DNA from: Pseudomicrostroma phylloplanum
Lineage: Eukaryota; Basidiomycota; Exobasidiomycetes; Microstromatales
NCBI GenBank assembly: GCA_039545275.1
Contig: BCHS01000002.1
Coordinates: forward strand, 434,001-498,000
Direction of reading: 5' to 3'
Length of the DNA: 64,000 nt
Shown here: positions 53,001-63,249 of the stretch, one piece after another
Numbering within the stretch: position 1 is the first letter of the stretch
Layout of the letters: every line of letters begins with the position of its first letter
Translations under genes and position numbers: made by a program
Notes under the pieces: model-generated
Told to the model about the DNA's origin: nothing
The model's input: the letters and a program-made list of their open reading frames with translations, nothing else
Database searches by the model: none

Positions 53001-55522
53001 TGGCGAATAGCGGCGACCCCTTCTACGTTGAAGCCTTGCGGTGTCACATGCGCAGATTCCTCTTCGTCGGCAACCCTCTAGACATCGCTTTGCGCAAGAT
53101 GCTCATGGAGGTGTGTCTGCCTAAAGAGACTCAGCAAATCGATCGAGTCATGGAGGCTTTCGCTCAACGCTACAACGAATGCAACGAGGGCCTCTTCGCT
53201 TCTGCAGATCAGCCCTACATTCTGGCCTTCTCATTGATGATGCTGCATACCGACGCTTTCAACAGGAATGCGAAGAACAAGATGAGCAAGGCAGACTATG
53301 TGCGGAATTCGTCGTCCTCCGGCGTAGCTCAAGACGTTCTTGAGTACCTCTACGACAACCTGACTTTCACTCAATTCGTCTACTTCAATGAGCTAGACAA
53401 TGGATCGCCGACCGAGCCAAGTGGTATGAGGAGCGCACCGGCTGTCCCTACTTCGTCAGGGTTCCTCACAAGAGGCGCAGGTGGTGCCGCCTCATCGGCT
53501 AGAGACAAGAATGGCAAGATCGATGTCTACTTCTTGATCAAGCAGGGTCGTCTTAGCGAGTTCCGGCCTTGGATCGAGCAACTTATTCCGGAAGATGATC
53601 CCTACAGCTGGACTGGGACAGAAGGCAACCTTGACGTTGCCTTTCTCACCGAGATATACATGGCATCCCCTTCCATAGAGATTAGCACCCAGCGACGGCC
53701 TTCCCTCATGACATCGTCTGCCGGAGCCCCGCCGAGTGTTGACTATACCGGAGGCTTGGACAGTGATCCCAGTGTTACACTGCGGGTCTTCAAGGTTGGC
53801 ATCATCAACAGGAAGGACGATGTTGCCGAGAAGGGCAAGAGGACTTCACGCAAGTGGAAGTCCTGCGGAGTGATCTTGAGCAGCTCTCAACTGCTCTTCT
53901 TCCGTGATCTGGTCTGGATCGATGCTCTCAAAGCTCAGATGGCTGAGCAAGTGGCGGCTGCTAGTCCTGAAGAACGCAAACTTGGTATAGTGATCACACC
54001 ACGCATTCGAGATCTCAAGCCCGACGACGTCCTCTCTCTGGGAGATGCATTGGCTATCAGCGATGACACGTACGACAAGCACGACAACGTCTTCCGCCTC
54101 ATCAACCAACAAGGCAACAATCAGCTAGAGTACCTCTTCCAAGCCAAGAACGAAGATGCGATGAACGATTGGGTCGCCGCCATCAACTTCTGCGCTTGCT
54201 TCAGAGCGGCTGGTCTGAGAGTGACAGAGCTCGACGCCGCGGCGTTCGACGATCCCTACGCCGAGGAGCCGCAGCGTGATGGCATGTACAATGGGACCAG
54301 TCTTTCGAGTTCTCCACGAGAGCAGCGTGCATCCAGTCAGCCATTGTTCTCGACCGCTGGATCCGCCATGCCCTCTGAGTCGATGCTCAGTAGACTGGCG
54401 AGTCGCAGACAGGAGATGTTGCCTCGTCTGCGCGCAATCAACATGGCTCACAAGGATTATGCTGCCGAGCTCGCCGAGCTACTTCGACTCGCCAAGCACT
54501 TCGCCATCATGACGCCTTTCCAGCGAGCAACGAAAGACAGGATTGAGGCGGCCTCCGTGCCACTAGCGGCTCGTATCAGGCAGCTGCGCATCTTGGTCGC
54601 CAAGTATGAGAGCAGACAATACATCCTTGCTTCGGAACTGCGAGCTGCCGAAGAGCACGAGAAGAAGTACAGGCAGAGCGGAACCAGATTTGGCGCCTGG
54701 AACTTCTCGCAAGGGCGCAAGGCCAGCGTTGGCGACATTGGTGGCAATACCTTCCCACCTGTTTCCCCCCAATTCCAGCGTGCTGCCAGTGGGCCTCTCT
54801 CAACGTCATCCATTGGCGGTCACCCAGGCTCTAGGATTGTCCAAGATCGCAAGAGTTCCTGGCGCTCACAAGCAAGCAACGATCTCGATTCTTCGGGGCC
54901 TATCTCGCCAACCCTCGATCCACTTACCGAGGACGTGGCAGTTGCCGCCCAGGGCAAGTCTCTTCGCCCAATTGTGTCGCCGACTGCCTCGCTCGGTGCC
55001 ATGGGATCCGCGCCTCGGGCAGGCATCGGTTCCTTTGCTCCAGGCAGCTATGACAGTGACTATGCCGCTTCCGTGGCATCGACTACTTCCCGCTCTCGAG
55101 TAGGCAGGAGGAGGAGCAGCGGGAATAGCTCCGTTCGTCGCAAGGGTTCCGATGTTCGTGGTGGCGATGTTGCCGAGTCATGGGAAGCGACCAAGGCGTT
55201 CCGAGACCCGGATCGCATTACGCTTGCTCAGTTGCCCGACTTGAGTACCATCGAGGCAGTTACCAGGAAGAAGGCCCTGCACAGGGCCGCTCTCGATAAT
55301 GCCAACGCACAGGGGGGAGACGACTTGGACGCTATCCTCAATACCCCTTCGTCCTCACGCAAGAATAGAAAGGCGAGCGAGGGCAGTGCATCGGGTCTGA
55401 CTCGCGCAGGCAGGATGCGCTCGGGCTCCACCTCGAACTCCATCTCTAGTGGGAGCGGTAGTGCATCTGTTCCTCAGGCGCCCCTTGATCCTCCGGCCTT
55501 TATGATGAGTTGGGGCGCGTAA
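50008..55522 (+). CDS. SYT1: Sec7-PH guanine nucleotide exchange factor for Arf (Syt1-like)
   Basis: Arf GTPase exchange factor of Golgi/endosomal traffic. The large exon 50402-55522 is certain. Two short 5' exons, 50008-50131 and 50261-50340, are proposed because the frame before 50411 is open back to an acceptor, and phases then fit, for 1774 residues. The first donor would be the unusual GTTAGA; the second is GTAAGC. A conservative start is the ATG at 50411 (1703 residues). The first 900 residues are Ser/Pro-rich and disordered. The Sec7 domain (about 905-1068) has VCLPKETQQIDRVMEAFAQRY with the catalytic Glu and LAFSLMMLHTDAFNRN. A PH domain follows (about 1195-1340, KWKSCGVILSSSQLLFFRD to MNDWVAAINFCA), then a coiled coil and a disordered tail. 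Confidence 0.85.
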
Positions 55523-55770
55523 AGCGTCTACACGTCGAACGGACGGACGGCACCTTCAAGTTCGACCTGTCCCGATACCTTTCAAGAATCGTCTACTATG
55601 TATGTCACTCAGTGGTCCCTACCCCAGACACATTCCCCTCCTTTTCTTCACTGTATGATTATGTAACGCCCTTCACGTTGTATGACATCTATTTTCTATT
55701 TGAAACTGTCTAGCCGCTATGTGTGGGTTGTGGGTCGCATAGGTATGTTTGGTGGCGGTTCCTGAAACAA

Positions 55771-57069
55771 TCACGAGGGTGGGCTCTTTGGTATCACTAC
55801 ACCGGACATGGGAAGAAGTGTGCACGGTCAGCACTGTGTGATGAGAGCTCACTGACATTCCTGCTCGTCCGCATACTCACGGTCCTTCCTTCCCTCCCAC
55901 GCCTTCATGTCCGGAAGTAGCTTCTTCCCCCTACCTTTGCTCCTCAGATCTCGCCCGACCTGCTGCGTCTTCTCCACCACCCTCAGGAAGTTCTCACTCG
56001 CCAGTCCAGCCACCTCTTCGTCTGACCAGCCTCGCTCCAGCAATCGTGCTAGCAGCTTCGGATATGTAGTGACGTCCTCCAGGCCCCGTGCAAACTCAAA
56101 GGAACCATCATAGTCGGAGCCGAGCGCGAGCTTCTCCCTGCCGATGATTGAGGCAACGTGCTCGATGTGCTTCAGAACGTCTTCGATTGTAGAGTTGCCC
56201 GAACCATGGACAAAATCGGCCACGAAAGGGATACCAATGACAGCTTCTTTGTCCCGCAGCGAGTGGAGAACGTCTTCTTCTATGTTTCGCACATGGTTGT
56301 AGACGCTCTTTGCTCCACTGTGCGAGTAGAAGATCGGTGCGGCAGAGAGCTCGATGACTTGGCGCTGTGTATCCGCAGAGGTATGGCTCAGGTCCGCTGC
56401 CACGCCCAGCCTGTTCATCTCTACGATCAACCGCCGTCCGAAATCGCTCAGTCCACCATGGCGCGGCTCAGGTGGTGAGCAAGAGTCGGCAAAGACATTG
56501 TGGCAATAATGGGTCACAGTCACGTAGGTCACGCCCAGCTCGGCGTACATGCGCAGCGTAGCTAGGGAGTTGCCCAAGGAATGAGCCCCCTCGATTCCAA
56601 TCCAGTGCGAGACCTTGCCCTCTGCGACATTGTGGCGATGCTCCGCTGGTGTGGTGGCGAGGCCCACGTCTCGAGGAAAGTAGGCGGCGAGCTGCCGGGT
56701 GAGGTCAATCTGTTCGAGGGTGTCCCGCACCTCGTCTGTAGGCCCGTCAAAGTTCGGGCCCTCCTTTGAGGAGTTACATCCGACATAGGCCGCGGACCAA
56801 AAGCCGCCAACTCCCCCCTTTCTAATCCGCGGGATGTCCACCTGACCCCATAGGTGATCATCGTAGGTAAAGTTGGCAAGGTTGTCACCGGCTAGAAAAC
56901 GAGCTACAATGGGCAGATCCCAATGGCCGTCTAGAACCGGGTACTTGGACAGGAGTGCATCTGCCCGGTGCTGGTATGTGGACGTGGCTTGGGGCGCAAG
57001 GTTCCATGTGGCGTAGAGCCCCCCACAGCCTAGCAGGTTTGCGAGTGTGTGCAGGGACAAGAGGTGCAT
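55771..57069 (-). CDS. Membrane dipeptidase (peptidase M19)
   Basis: Zinc dipeptidase related to renal dipeptidase, cleaving dipeptides and possibly glutathione-derived Cys-Gly. The start at MHLLSLHTLANLLGCGG gives a short hydrophobic leader, signal or anchor; upstream frame to 57405 is open but basic, low-complexity and overlaps the promoter of the next gene. Metal sites are visible: DGHWDLP (His49, Asp51; usually HND), GIEGAHS (Glu), THYCHNVFAD (His) and DLSHTS (His), plus LALGSDYDGSF. The 3' end is uncertain. Read straight through, the frame stops at 55849 (406 residues, ending DEQECQ). A perfect GTGAGT donor at 55880, a CTGAC branch site and a TAG acceptor at 55797 would instead splice to a stop at 55771 (end DLIPKSPPS). 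Confidence 0.87.
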
Positions 57070-57383
57070 GACGAGTGCAGTGGAGATGGTGCAGGAGTGA
57101 GTTGCGGAGTCGGCGGCATCTCGGGATGAGGAGGAGGACGATGGCGGCGGAGGCGGCGGGCCGGAGCCAGGAACAAGGAAGGAGCCGCCCAGCCGCGGCC
57201 ACTTTGCTCCCGATTGCTCCACAGCAAAGGTGACAGACGCACAAGTGACTCGCCGGGGAGGAGGCCCTTGCATGCCGCCGTGTGCCGCCGCCTGAAGCCT
57301 CGTCCTCGGCCCTTTGCTTCCTCCATTTATCCTTGCCTTCCTCTCCTCACCGTCATCATCATCCCTCCAACATCCCATCCACC
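57070..57383. promoter_or_regulatory. Divergent promoter, dipeptidase / VID28
   Basis: 314 bp between opposite start codons. It is GC- and pyrimidine-rich with no obvious TATA box. If the dipeptidase in fact starts further upstream, this region would shrink or overlap the VID28 leader. Confidence 0.45.
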
Positions 57384-60300
57384 ATGACAGTTGTCGCTTC
57401 GCCACTCGAAGGTCAGCTGAGGGAACTGCGTACGTTGAGGAACTCGGTCATTGGCAGTCGTACTCGCAAGGGGCAGGTAGTGCTCGGAGGCAAGGTCCCA
57501 GAGTGAGTAGCCTTAGCAAGGCCAGGCGGGTAGAGGCTCCTGCAGTGGGATACTGACCAATCAGCTCCAAATTCCCGAATGCGTCATCCAATACCGTCTT
57601 GCCCCTTCGATCGCAGGCTGATACTACTTTTGAGGATACCGCTGGATACCACAGAGGCCTTTGAGGTCAGAGCACTTGCGGCTACCATCATAGGATCCCT
57701 CGCCCACTGTGAGCAGGTCACACGAGGTTGACCCGAGGTTGTCCCGCCACTCGATTCTGATTTTTTTATTTTCGTCTTTTCCCTCCTTTCAGCTCCTTCA
57801 TCCCCTACACTCCTCTCTCTCTTGCGAGCCGGCGCAACTGCAGCTCTCATTGCAGCTCTGGCAGACCTTGCCGAGCTGAGACGAACAAATGCAGCCCTCT
57901 TTGCGTCTGCGGACCCGCTCAAGGCCCTCGAGTCCCTCTTACGCTCACTGCGCTCCATCTTGATTGCTCTGGCAGATGAAGTCGCACCTGACCCCAGGTA
58001 CGGACTCGGCGTTGGTAGAGATGGTGCCAAGGACCTCGGCCCGGGAGCTAAGACGAAGAGCTGGCGCGAACCGAGTGACTGGGCCATGGCGGAGGCGGGA
58101 TTCTCAGGCGGCAACAGGAGCGACGAAGACACGACGATGTCCACCGCTGCTCCTTCTGGATCTAGCCGAGGCCTACACGACTTCAGACTTGCAAGCCCTC
58201 GCGAAGAGCTTACTCTCCTCGCCCGATCTGCGATCGCAGAGGCGTTTTCGGAGCAAGCGCTGCCAGTGCTTCTAGGGGCTGTCTTTCTCTCTCCGATACC
58301 CAGGGACGAGAGGGCAGACAAGATCTTTTCAGATGCACGAGCAGCCTCTCGCACTCGCTTCGAGTCACCTGTAGCAAGCCTGCTTCTGCCGCCCCGAAGT
58401 CGTGATAGCAGCAGGAGTAGGCCGGTAAACTCTTCGATGATGTCGGCGGCTGATTCAAGCTCCATATCGGACTTGAGCGCAGTAGGCAGTGAATCGGCGA
58501 GCGTCTCTGTGCTGAATCGAGGCAGGGTTTTGGGCATCTCTGAGATGGTGTTTGGTATACTCTCGGTGTGTCTTCCCATAGCAGGGCCCAACCCTCATGG
58601 AAGCGCCGGTGGAAAGTCAGCGAAGCGATCTTATAGCGCAGCGGAAACGGACCTGATCGTGAGGAAGCGGAGGGTGATGGACTTTTTGGGAAGAGACTCA
58701 GCCTTCTCCGCATGGAGCGACCCGGCAAGTCTGTACCCTTACGCAGTGGAGACTATTAGAGCCGAGAGTTTGGCCGGTCACCGCGAGGAAGCAACGTCTT
58801 CCGAGCCCTCTCTACTCTCAGTGCTGTTAGAAGGTGCAGAATGCGGCTTTCCGAAGACGCAGGAGACGGCTCTTTGGGCGCTAGCTGAGCTGACCAGGGA
58901 GGGTTCGGAAGCCAGCGTCAAGCTCTTCCGCTGTCACAGCCCGTCGGGCCTGCTGTCGACAGCGATGTTGCTCAGCCTGAGGAAGGACTCGAATGCTCAT
59001 GTCCGTCTAGCTGCCTATTGCTGGTGAGTCGCAGAGTTTGTGGCCTAGAACAAGTGTTCCTGTTGATACTGACAGTCTGCAACCAATCCTCCTCCTCTCA
59101 GTCTCGCTCATATCATCAAGGTCCATCCATTCACTCCCAAAACCAACGAGAAAGTCCTAGCCGGCCTTATTGAGCTTCTCGAATACCCAGGGGAGATACA
59201 GATTGCAGCTGCCTTCGCCATTGCCAAGGTCGTAGCGGATGACCCAGTCTTGCAGTGCATCGCCTGCGAGAAGGGCTACGATGCCATCAGCAAGCTCGGA
59301 ACACTCCTCAGCCAAGCCTCAAAGACCAGTCTCGCAATCTCGCGCTCGTCGTCGCATGCGAGGGGCGGTGCTTCCTCTTCGCCTTCCTCTTCAGCTGTCG
59401 CCGACAATCCGGCCTATCGACTACAGGAGGCAACGCTTACTGCCCTTGCTGCTCTCACCTTCTCGCGTGATCAGATGAGGAGACAGTTCATCGACTTTTC
59501 TTCCCCACCTCTTCTACCTCTCGTAGTCCCGCTGCTCACGAATGGCTCGCTGGGCACGCGAGTAGCGGCATGCCGGCTGGTGCGAGCCCTGAGTCGAAGC
59601 ATTAGTATTCTCCGCACGAGCCTGGTCGATGCAGGCGTGTCGGAGAAGCTCATCGCCATCATCAAGAATACTGAGGAGAACGTCGATGTCAAGGTGGAGG
59701 CTACAGCCACCATCTGCAACCTTGTGCTGTCCTTTGCTCCCATGAGGCAGTTCCTAATGGAGAATGGAGGCATCAGCAAGCTGGTGGAGCTATGTGCCTC
59801 CCCCCACGGTCCAACGAGGCTGAACGCTCTCTGGGCCATCAAGAATGTCATCTACGCGAGCGAGACTGCTTTCAAGGAGCACGTCATGAAGGAGCTCGGG
59901 TACGGCTCTCTGACTGCTATCGCCGAGGGCCAGGTGACCAAGTCCGTCCCCGCTGCTGCTGCCGCCGCCGCTATGGAGGCAGAAGCAGTAGAGGAAGACG
60001 ACAGCGAAGAAGACGACACGACGGCCCTGCAGGAGCAAGCCCTGAACATCATCCGCAACTTGGCCAGCTCGAGGGAAGTGGACATCGAAGCCACCTTTGC
60101 CGGCTTCGGGGGCGCGACGAGCTTCTTTGAGCTGCTCGAGTCAGTCATCTGGCAGCGCAAGAGCGACCTAGTCACGGAGCAAGCCGCCTACATCCTGGTG
60201 AATATTGCCACTGGCTCCGTGGAGCACCGTCGCGCCCTTCTAGACCGACCCAACCTCCTCGACGCCCTCTGCTACTTTGCCACGCACCCCAGGTCCGACG

Positions 60301-60491
60301 TGCGCGTCGCGGCCGTATGGGCCGCCATGAACCTTACGCAGCACGCTAGCCCCACCCCGGATGCTGTGGGACTCGAGGCGGTGAAGCGACTTAGGATGTT
60401 TGGGTTTGCTGAGAAGTTGCATGCGCTCAGGAGCGACCCGGAGAGGGACGTCTCTGATCGGGCAAAGGCCCTGATGAGCCGATTTGAGTAG
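57384..60491 (+). CDS. VID28: Armadillo-repeat subunit of GID/CTLH ubiquitin ligase (Vid28/ARMC8)
   Basis: Scaffold subunit (Gid5) of the GID/CTLH E3 ligase that degrades gluconeogenic enzymes when glucose returns. Exons 57384-57502, 57617-57708, 57793-59023 and 59102-60491 give 943 residues. The N-terminus LRTLRNSVIGSRTRKGQVVLGGKVPELILLL follows ARMC8 closely once intron 1 is removed, and SLAHSPSSPTLLSLL joins correctly across intron 2. Armadillo repeats run through much of the protein, clearest at the C-terminus (HGPTRLNALWAIKNVIY, AAYILVNIATGSVEHRRALL, SDVRVAAVWAAMNLT). A disordered Ser/Arg-rich insert lies around 210-310 and an acidic EEDDSEEDD loop near 830. Intron 1 (114 nt) has several possible AGs; only the chosen one restores the repeat. 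Confidence 0.9.
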
Positions 60492-61366
60492 GACGAAAGA
60501 GACCCGGAGAGAGAGAGAGATACGCACACACATACACGCAAAATATGTTACGAGTCAGTCACGATGATCCCGAACCCGAACCTGTTCCCCCGTTCCGTTC
60601 CATGCCTCATGTCACCTAGAGCCCCGTTTCATCCACCTTTTCACCTTTCCAGCCCCCGGTCGATGCTCTCCACTTGTTCATAGAGGTTCGGTATGGTCGA
60701 GCCGACGCGACCCGGTTGAATTGTCCTGAATAGCATAGCATAGCATAGCATAGCATAGCATAGCATAGCATCGCACAGCACAGCAACCTAAATCGAGACT
60801 GACCTGCGAGCAAGGCAGACTCTTTTGCGAAACTTCCGAATCCGCAAAAGTTTCTCACTCGATGCGCACCAACAGCAGGCGGCACACAGAAAGCAGCAGT
60901 ATTTTTTTTTGAAAATCGAGTTCAAAGTCAATAGCAATTGTACAAGAGAAAGAAGAGACAGGGTGAAGATGGAGAGGAAGAGGGAGATGAGAGATGATGC
61001 ATAGATGGATGCCGCCTTAGAGGAGGAGAGGGACCAAGTGCACCAGCGAGACGTAGCGTAGCGTTGTAGCGAGGGAGCGAGCGAGCGACAGAGCCACTTG
61101 TATTCCGTCTCGTCTTGCTCGATGACCTGCTTCGCGTGAAGATTTTGATGCGTCTTTAGATTTCGTGCGGCGGAGCTCGAATTCGCTAGACTAGACTCGG
61201 CGAGAGAGAGACTGAACAGACGTGAGTGAGCCCGACGAGAAGAAGCGCTTTGTTGACGGGCAGATTAGATGGCTTGCATGATCGAGGAAGCATGAGAAGT
61301 GTAGATGGTGGCTGTTGGTGGTGGTTGGGGGGTATCATCGCTTCCTCTGTTTCACAGGCGGTCCGT
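60492..61366. other. Convergent intergenic gap with pentanucleotide repeat
   Basis: 875 bp between the 3' ends of VID28 and the nucleolin-like gene. It contains an AG run near 60509-60520, the TAGCA repeat listed separately and a T run near 60901-60910. Both 3' UTRs should be here. No gene is supported. Confidence 0.65.
60731..60785. repeat. (TAGCA)8 pentanucleotide microsatellite
   Basis: Eight perfect TAGCA units occupy 60731-60770, followed by degenerate copies TCGCA, CAGCA, CAGCA. It lies in the convergent 3' region of two genes. Confidence 0.92.
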
Positions 61367-62889
61367 TTAGTCAAAGGAGACCTTGGTACCGGCACCCTGG
61401 GCAATGGCGCCTGTCCTGGCCCCACCTCCACGCGAAGCGCCTCCACGGCCACCGCCGCGACCGGACCAGCCAGAGTCACCACCGCCACGTCCACCACCTC
61501 CCCTTCCGCCTCCGCGGCCACCGAAGCCACCTCGTCCGCCACCACGTCCTCCTCGGTCACCACCGCCTCCACGGCCGCCACCACGTCCACCGCCGAAGCC
61601 ACCGCCACGACCTCCACCGCCGCCGCCGTTCTGGTCACGGGGTGGGGCATAGTCTAGGCGGACGGCTCGGCCGCCGAGCTCCTGGCCAGCAAGACCCTCG
61701 ATGGCCTTGTCGGCAGAGTCCTGTGCGCTGTACTCGATGTAGGCGAAACCCTTGGGCCTGCCAGTCTCAAAGTCCTTGGGCAGAGTCACCCTCGACACCT
61801 CTCCGTAGGCACCAAAGGCCTCCCAGAGGTCGTCCTCGGTCAGAGAGAATGCCAGACCACCGGCCCAAAGGATGGGCGAGGGGTCGGAGCGCTTGTCGTT
61901 GAACTTCTTGGCACGGGCGTCGTTGACATCGCGGGGCTGGCGGGGCTGGCTCAGGTCGACGTTGATGGGACGACCATCCACCTCACGGTCCTTGGCCGAG
62001 AGGGCGGCCTTTGCGGCCTCGGGAGTGGTGAACTCGACGTATCCGAAACCCTTGGACTTGCCGGTGTCACGGTCGGTCATGACCTTGGCGCGGGTGATCT
62101 CACCGAACTCCTGGAATTCGGACTGCAGCCACTCGTCGTCGACGTTCCAGCTCAGTCGGCCAACGAAGATGTTGCAGGTGGCATCGGGGTCGGCGGCCTC
62201 GGCGGCGGGTGCCTCGGTCTTGGCCTTCTTGGCGGGTGCCTCCTCCTCGTCAGCCTTGCGCTTCTTTGCGGCAGCAGCAGGTGCAGGTGCGGCCTCCTCC
62301 TCAGCATCAGAGTCAGAGTCCGAGTCCGAATCGGAAGAGGAGTCAGAGTCGGAAGTGTCGTCCTTCTTGGCGGCGACAGCAGCGGCGGGCTTCTCCTCGG
62401 CTTCCTCGTCTGAAGAGTCGTCAGAGTCGGAGGAGTCGGAAGACGAGTCGTCCGAGTCGGCGGCGGCGGCAGCAGCAGCCTTGCCATTTGTAGCGGGCTT
62501 GGCTACCTCGGCCTGAGGGAAGGAGAGGGAACAGGGTGGGATAGGGGTAAGTGTTGGTCCATTGGCTGTGCTAGTAGGCGTTCTCCCCCAGCCCGTACAC
62601 CCCGTATACCTGACTGCCGGACATGGCGAGCCGATCCCACTTCGCTACTCACCTCGCTCTCGGATGAGTCGCTGTCACTGTCGCTGTCATCACTGTCATC
62701 ACTGTCGCTCGAGTCCTCTGAGCTCTCCTCTGGCTCGGGTGTGGGCTCCTTCTTGCTCTTCTTTGACTTCTTGTCAGCCTTTACGGGAGCGGCAGCTGCT
62801 GCTTCCTTCTTGCTGGACTTCTTGCCGTTGGTGGCAGCGGCGGCGGGTGCCGGTGCGGCGGCTACTTGTGACTTGTCCTTCTTTCCCAT
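61367..62889 (-). CDS. NSR1: Nucleolin-like protein (Nsr1/Gar2)
   Basis: Nucleolar protein needed for pre-rRNA processing and small-subunit assembly. Two exons, 62889-62653 and 62512-61367, give 460 residues across a 140-nt intron (GTGAGT...CCTCAG, phase 0). The N-terminal half alternates Lys/Ala blocks with acidic Ser clusters (SSDSSDSDD-type), classic casein-kinase-2 targets. RRM1 begins CNIFVGRLSWNVDDEWLQSEF and contains KGFGYVEF. RRM2 has the RNP2 variant LWAGGLAFSL and KGFAYIEY. The C-terminus is a long RGG/GGR domain. It ends GAGTKVSFD, where Nsr1/Gar2-type proteins often end KVTFD or KITFD. Much of exon 2 has no ATG before RRM1, so the upstream exon is required. Confidence 0.93.
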
Positions 62890-63249
62890 TGTGTGAAGTT
62901 GTTGATTTGGTATTGTAGAGATGTATAGGTGCAAGGATGGTAAGGAAAGGGAAGGGCAGCTTGTCTCTGTGCGTGCGTTGGCCATCTATTTGGACTTGGC
63001 CTGAGCCTCTGCCGTCGGATTCTTCAAAAATTGTGCCTCGCCAAAATTTGCGCGCACACACGCCTCGCTCAAGCACCAGCCACCCGGGTCAGGCAAAGAT
63101 CTCGGCCGATGACGCGGGCAGCCTCACACGGAAAGGGACGCAGGCCACGCGAGCCAGGAACAGATTAGACGAGTCGATTTGACACGAAATTACTAGTGGT
63201 ACAACAGACGAGAAGTAGGTAGTGGATGCTGCTCGCCCTTGGCCGATCA
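62890..63249. other. Promoter region of the nucleolin-like gene
   Basis: 360 bp between two minus-strand genes. It holds the nucleolin promoter and the 3' end of the next gene. The only assignable elements are AAAATT boxes near 63026-63049, listed separately. Confidence 0.5.
63026..63049. promoter_or_regulatory. Candidate RRPE-like boxes (ribosome biogenesis) upstream of NSR1
   Basis: AAAAATTGTG at 63026-63035 and AAAATTTG at 63043-63050 stand out in this GC-rich region, about 140-160 bp upstream of the nucleolin-like ATG. In yeasts the ribosomal RNA processing element is TGAAAAATTTT. The match is imperfect and the site is a guess from motif and context. Confidence 0.3.

Noticed and set aside
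57070..57405. N-terminal extension of the dipeptidase frame to 57405
   Set aside because: The first codon is GTG, the added residues are low-complexity (Asp, Pro and Ser runs), and the extension would overlap the first exon of VID28. The ATG at 57069 gives a sensible hydrophobic leader.
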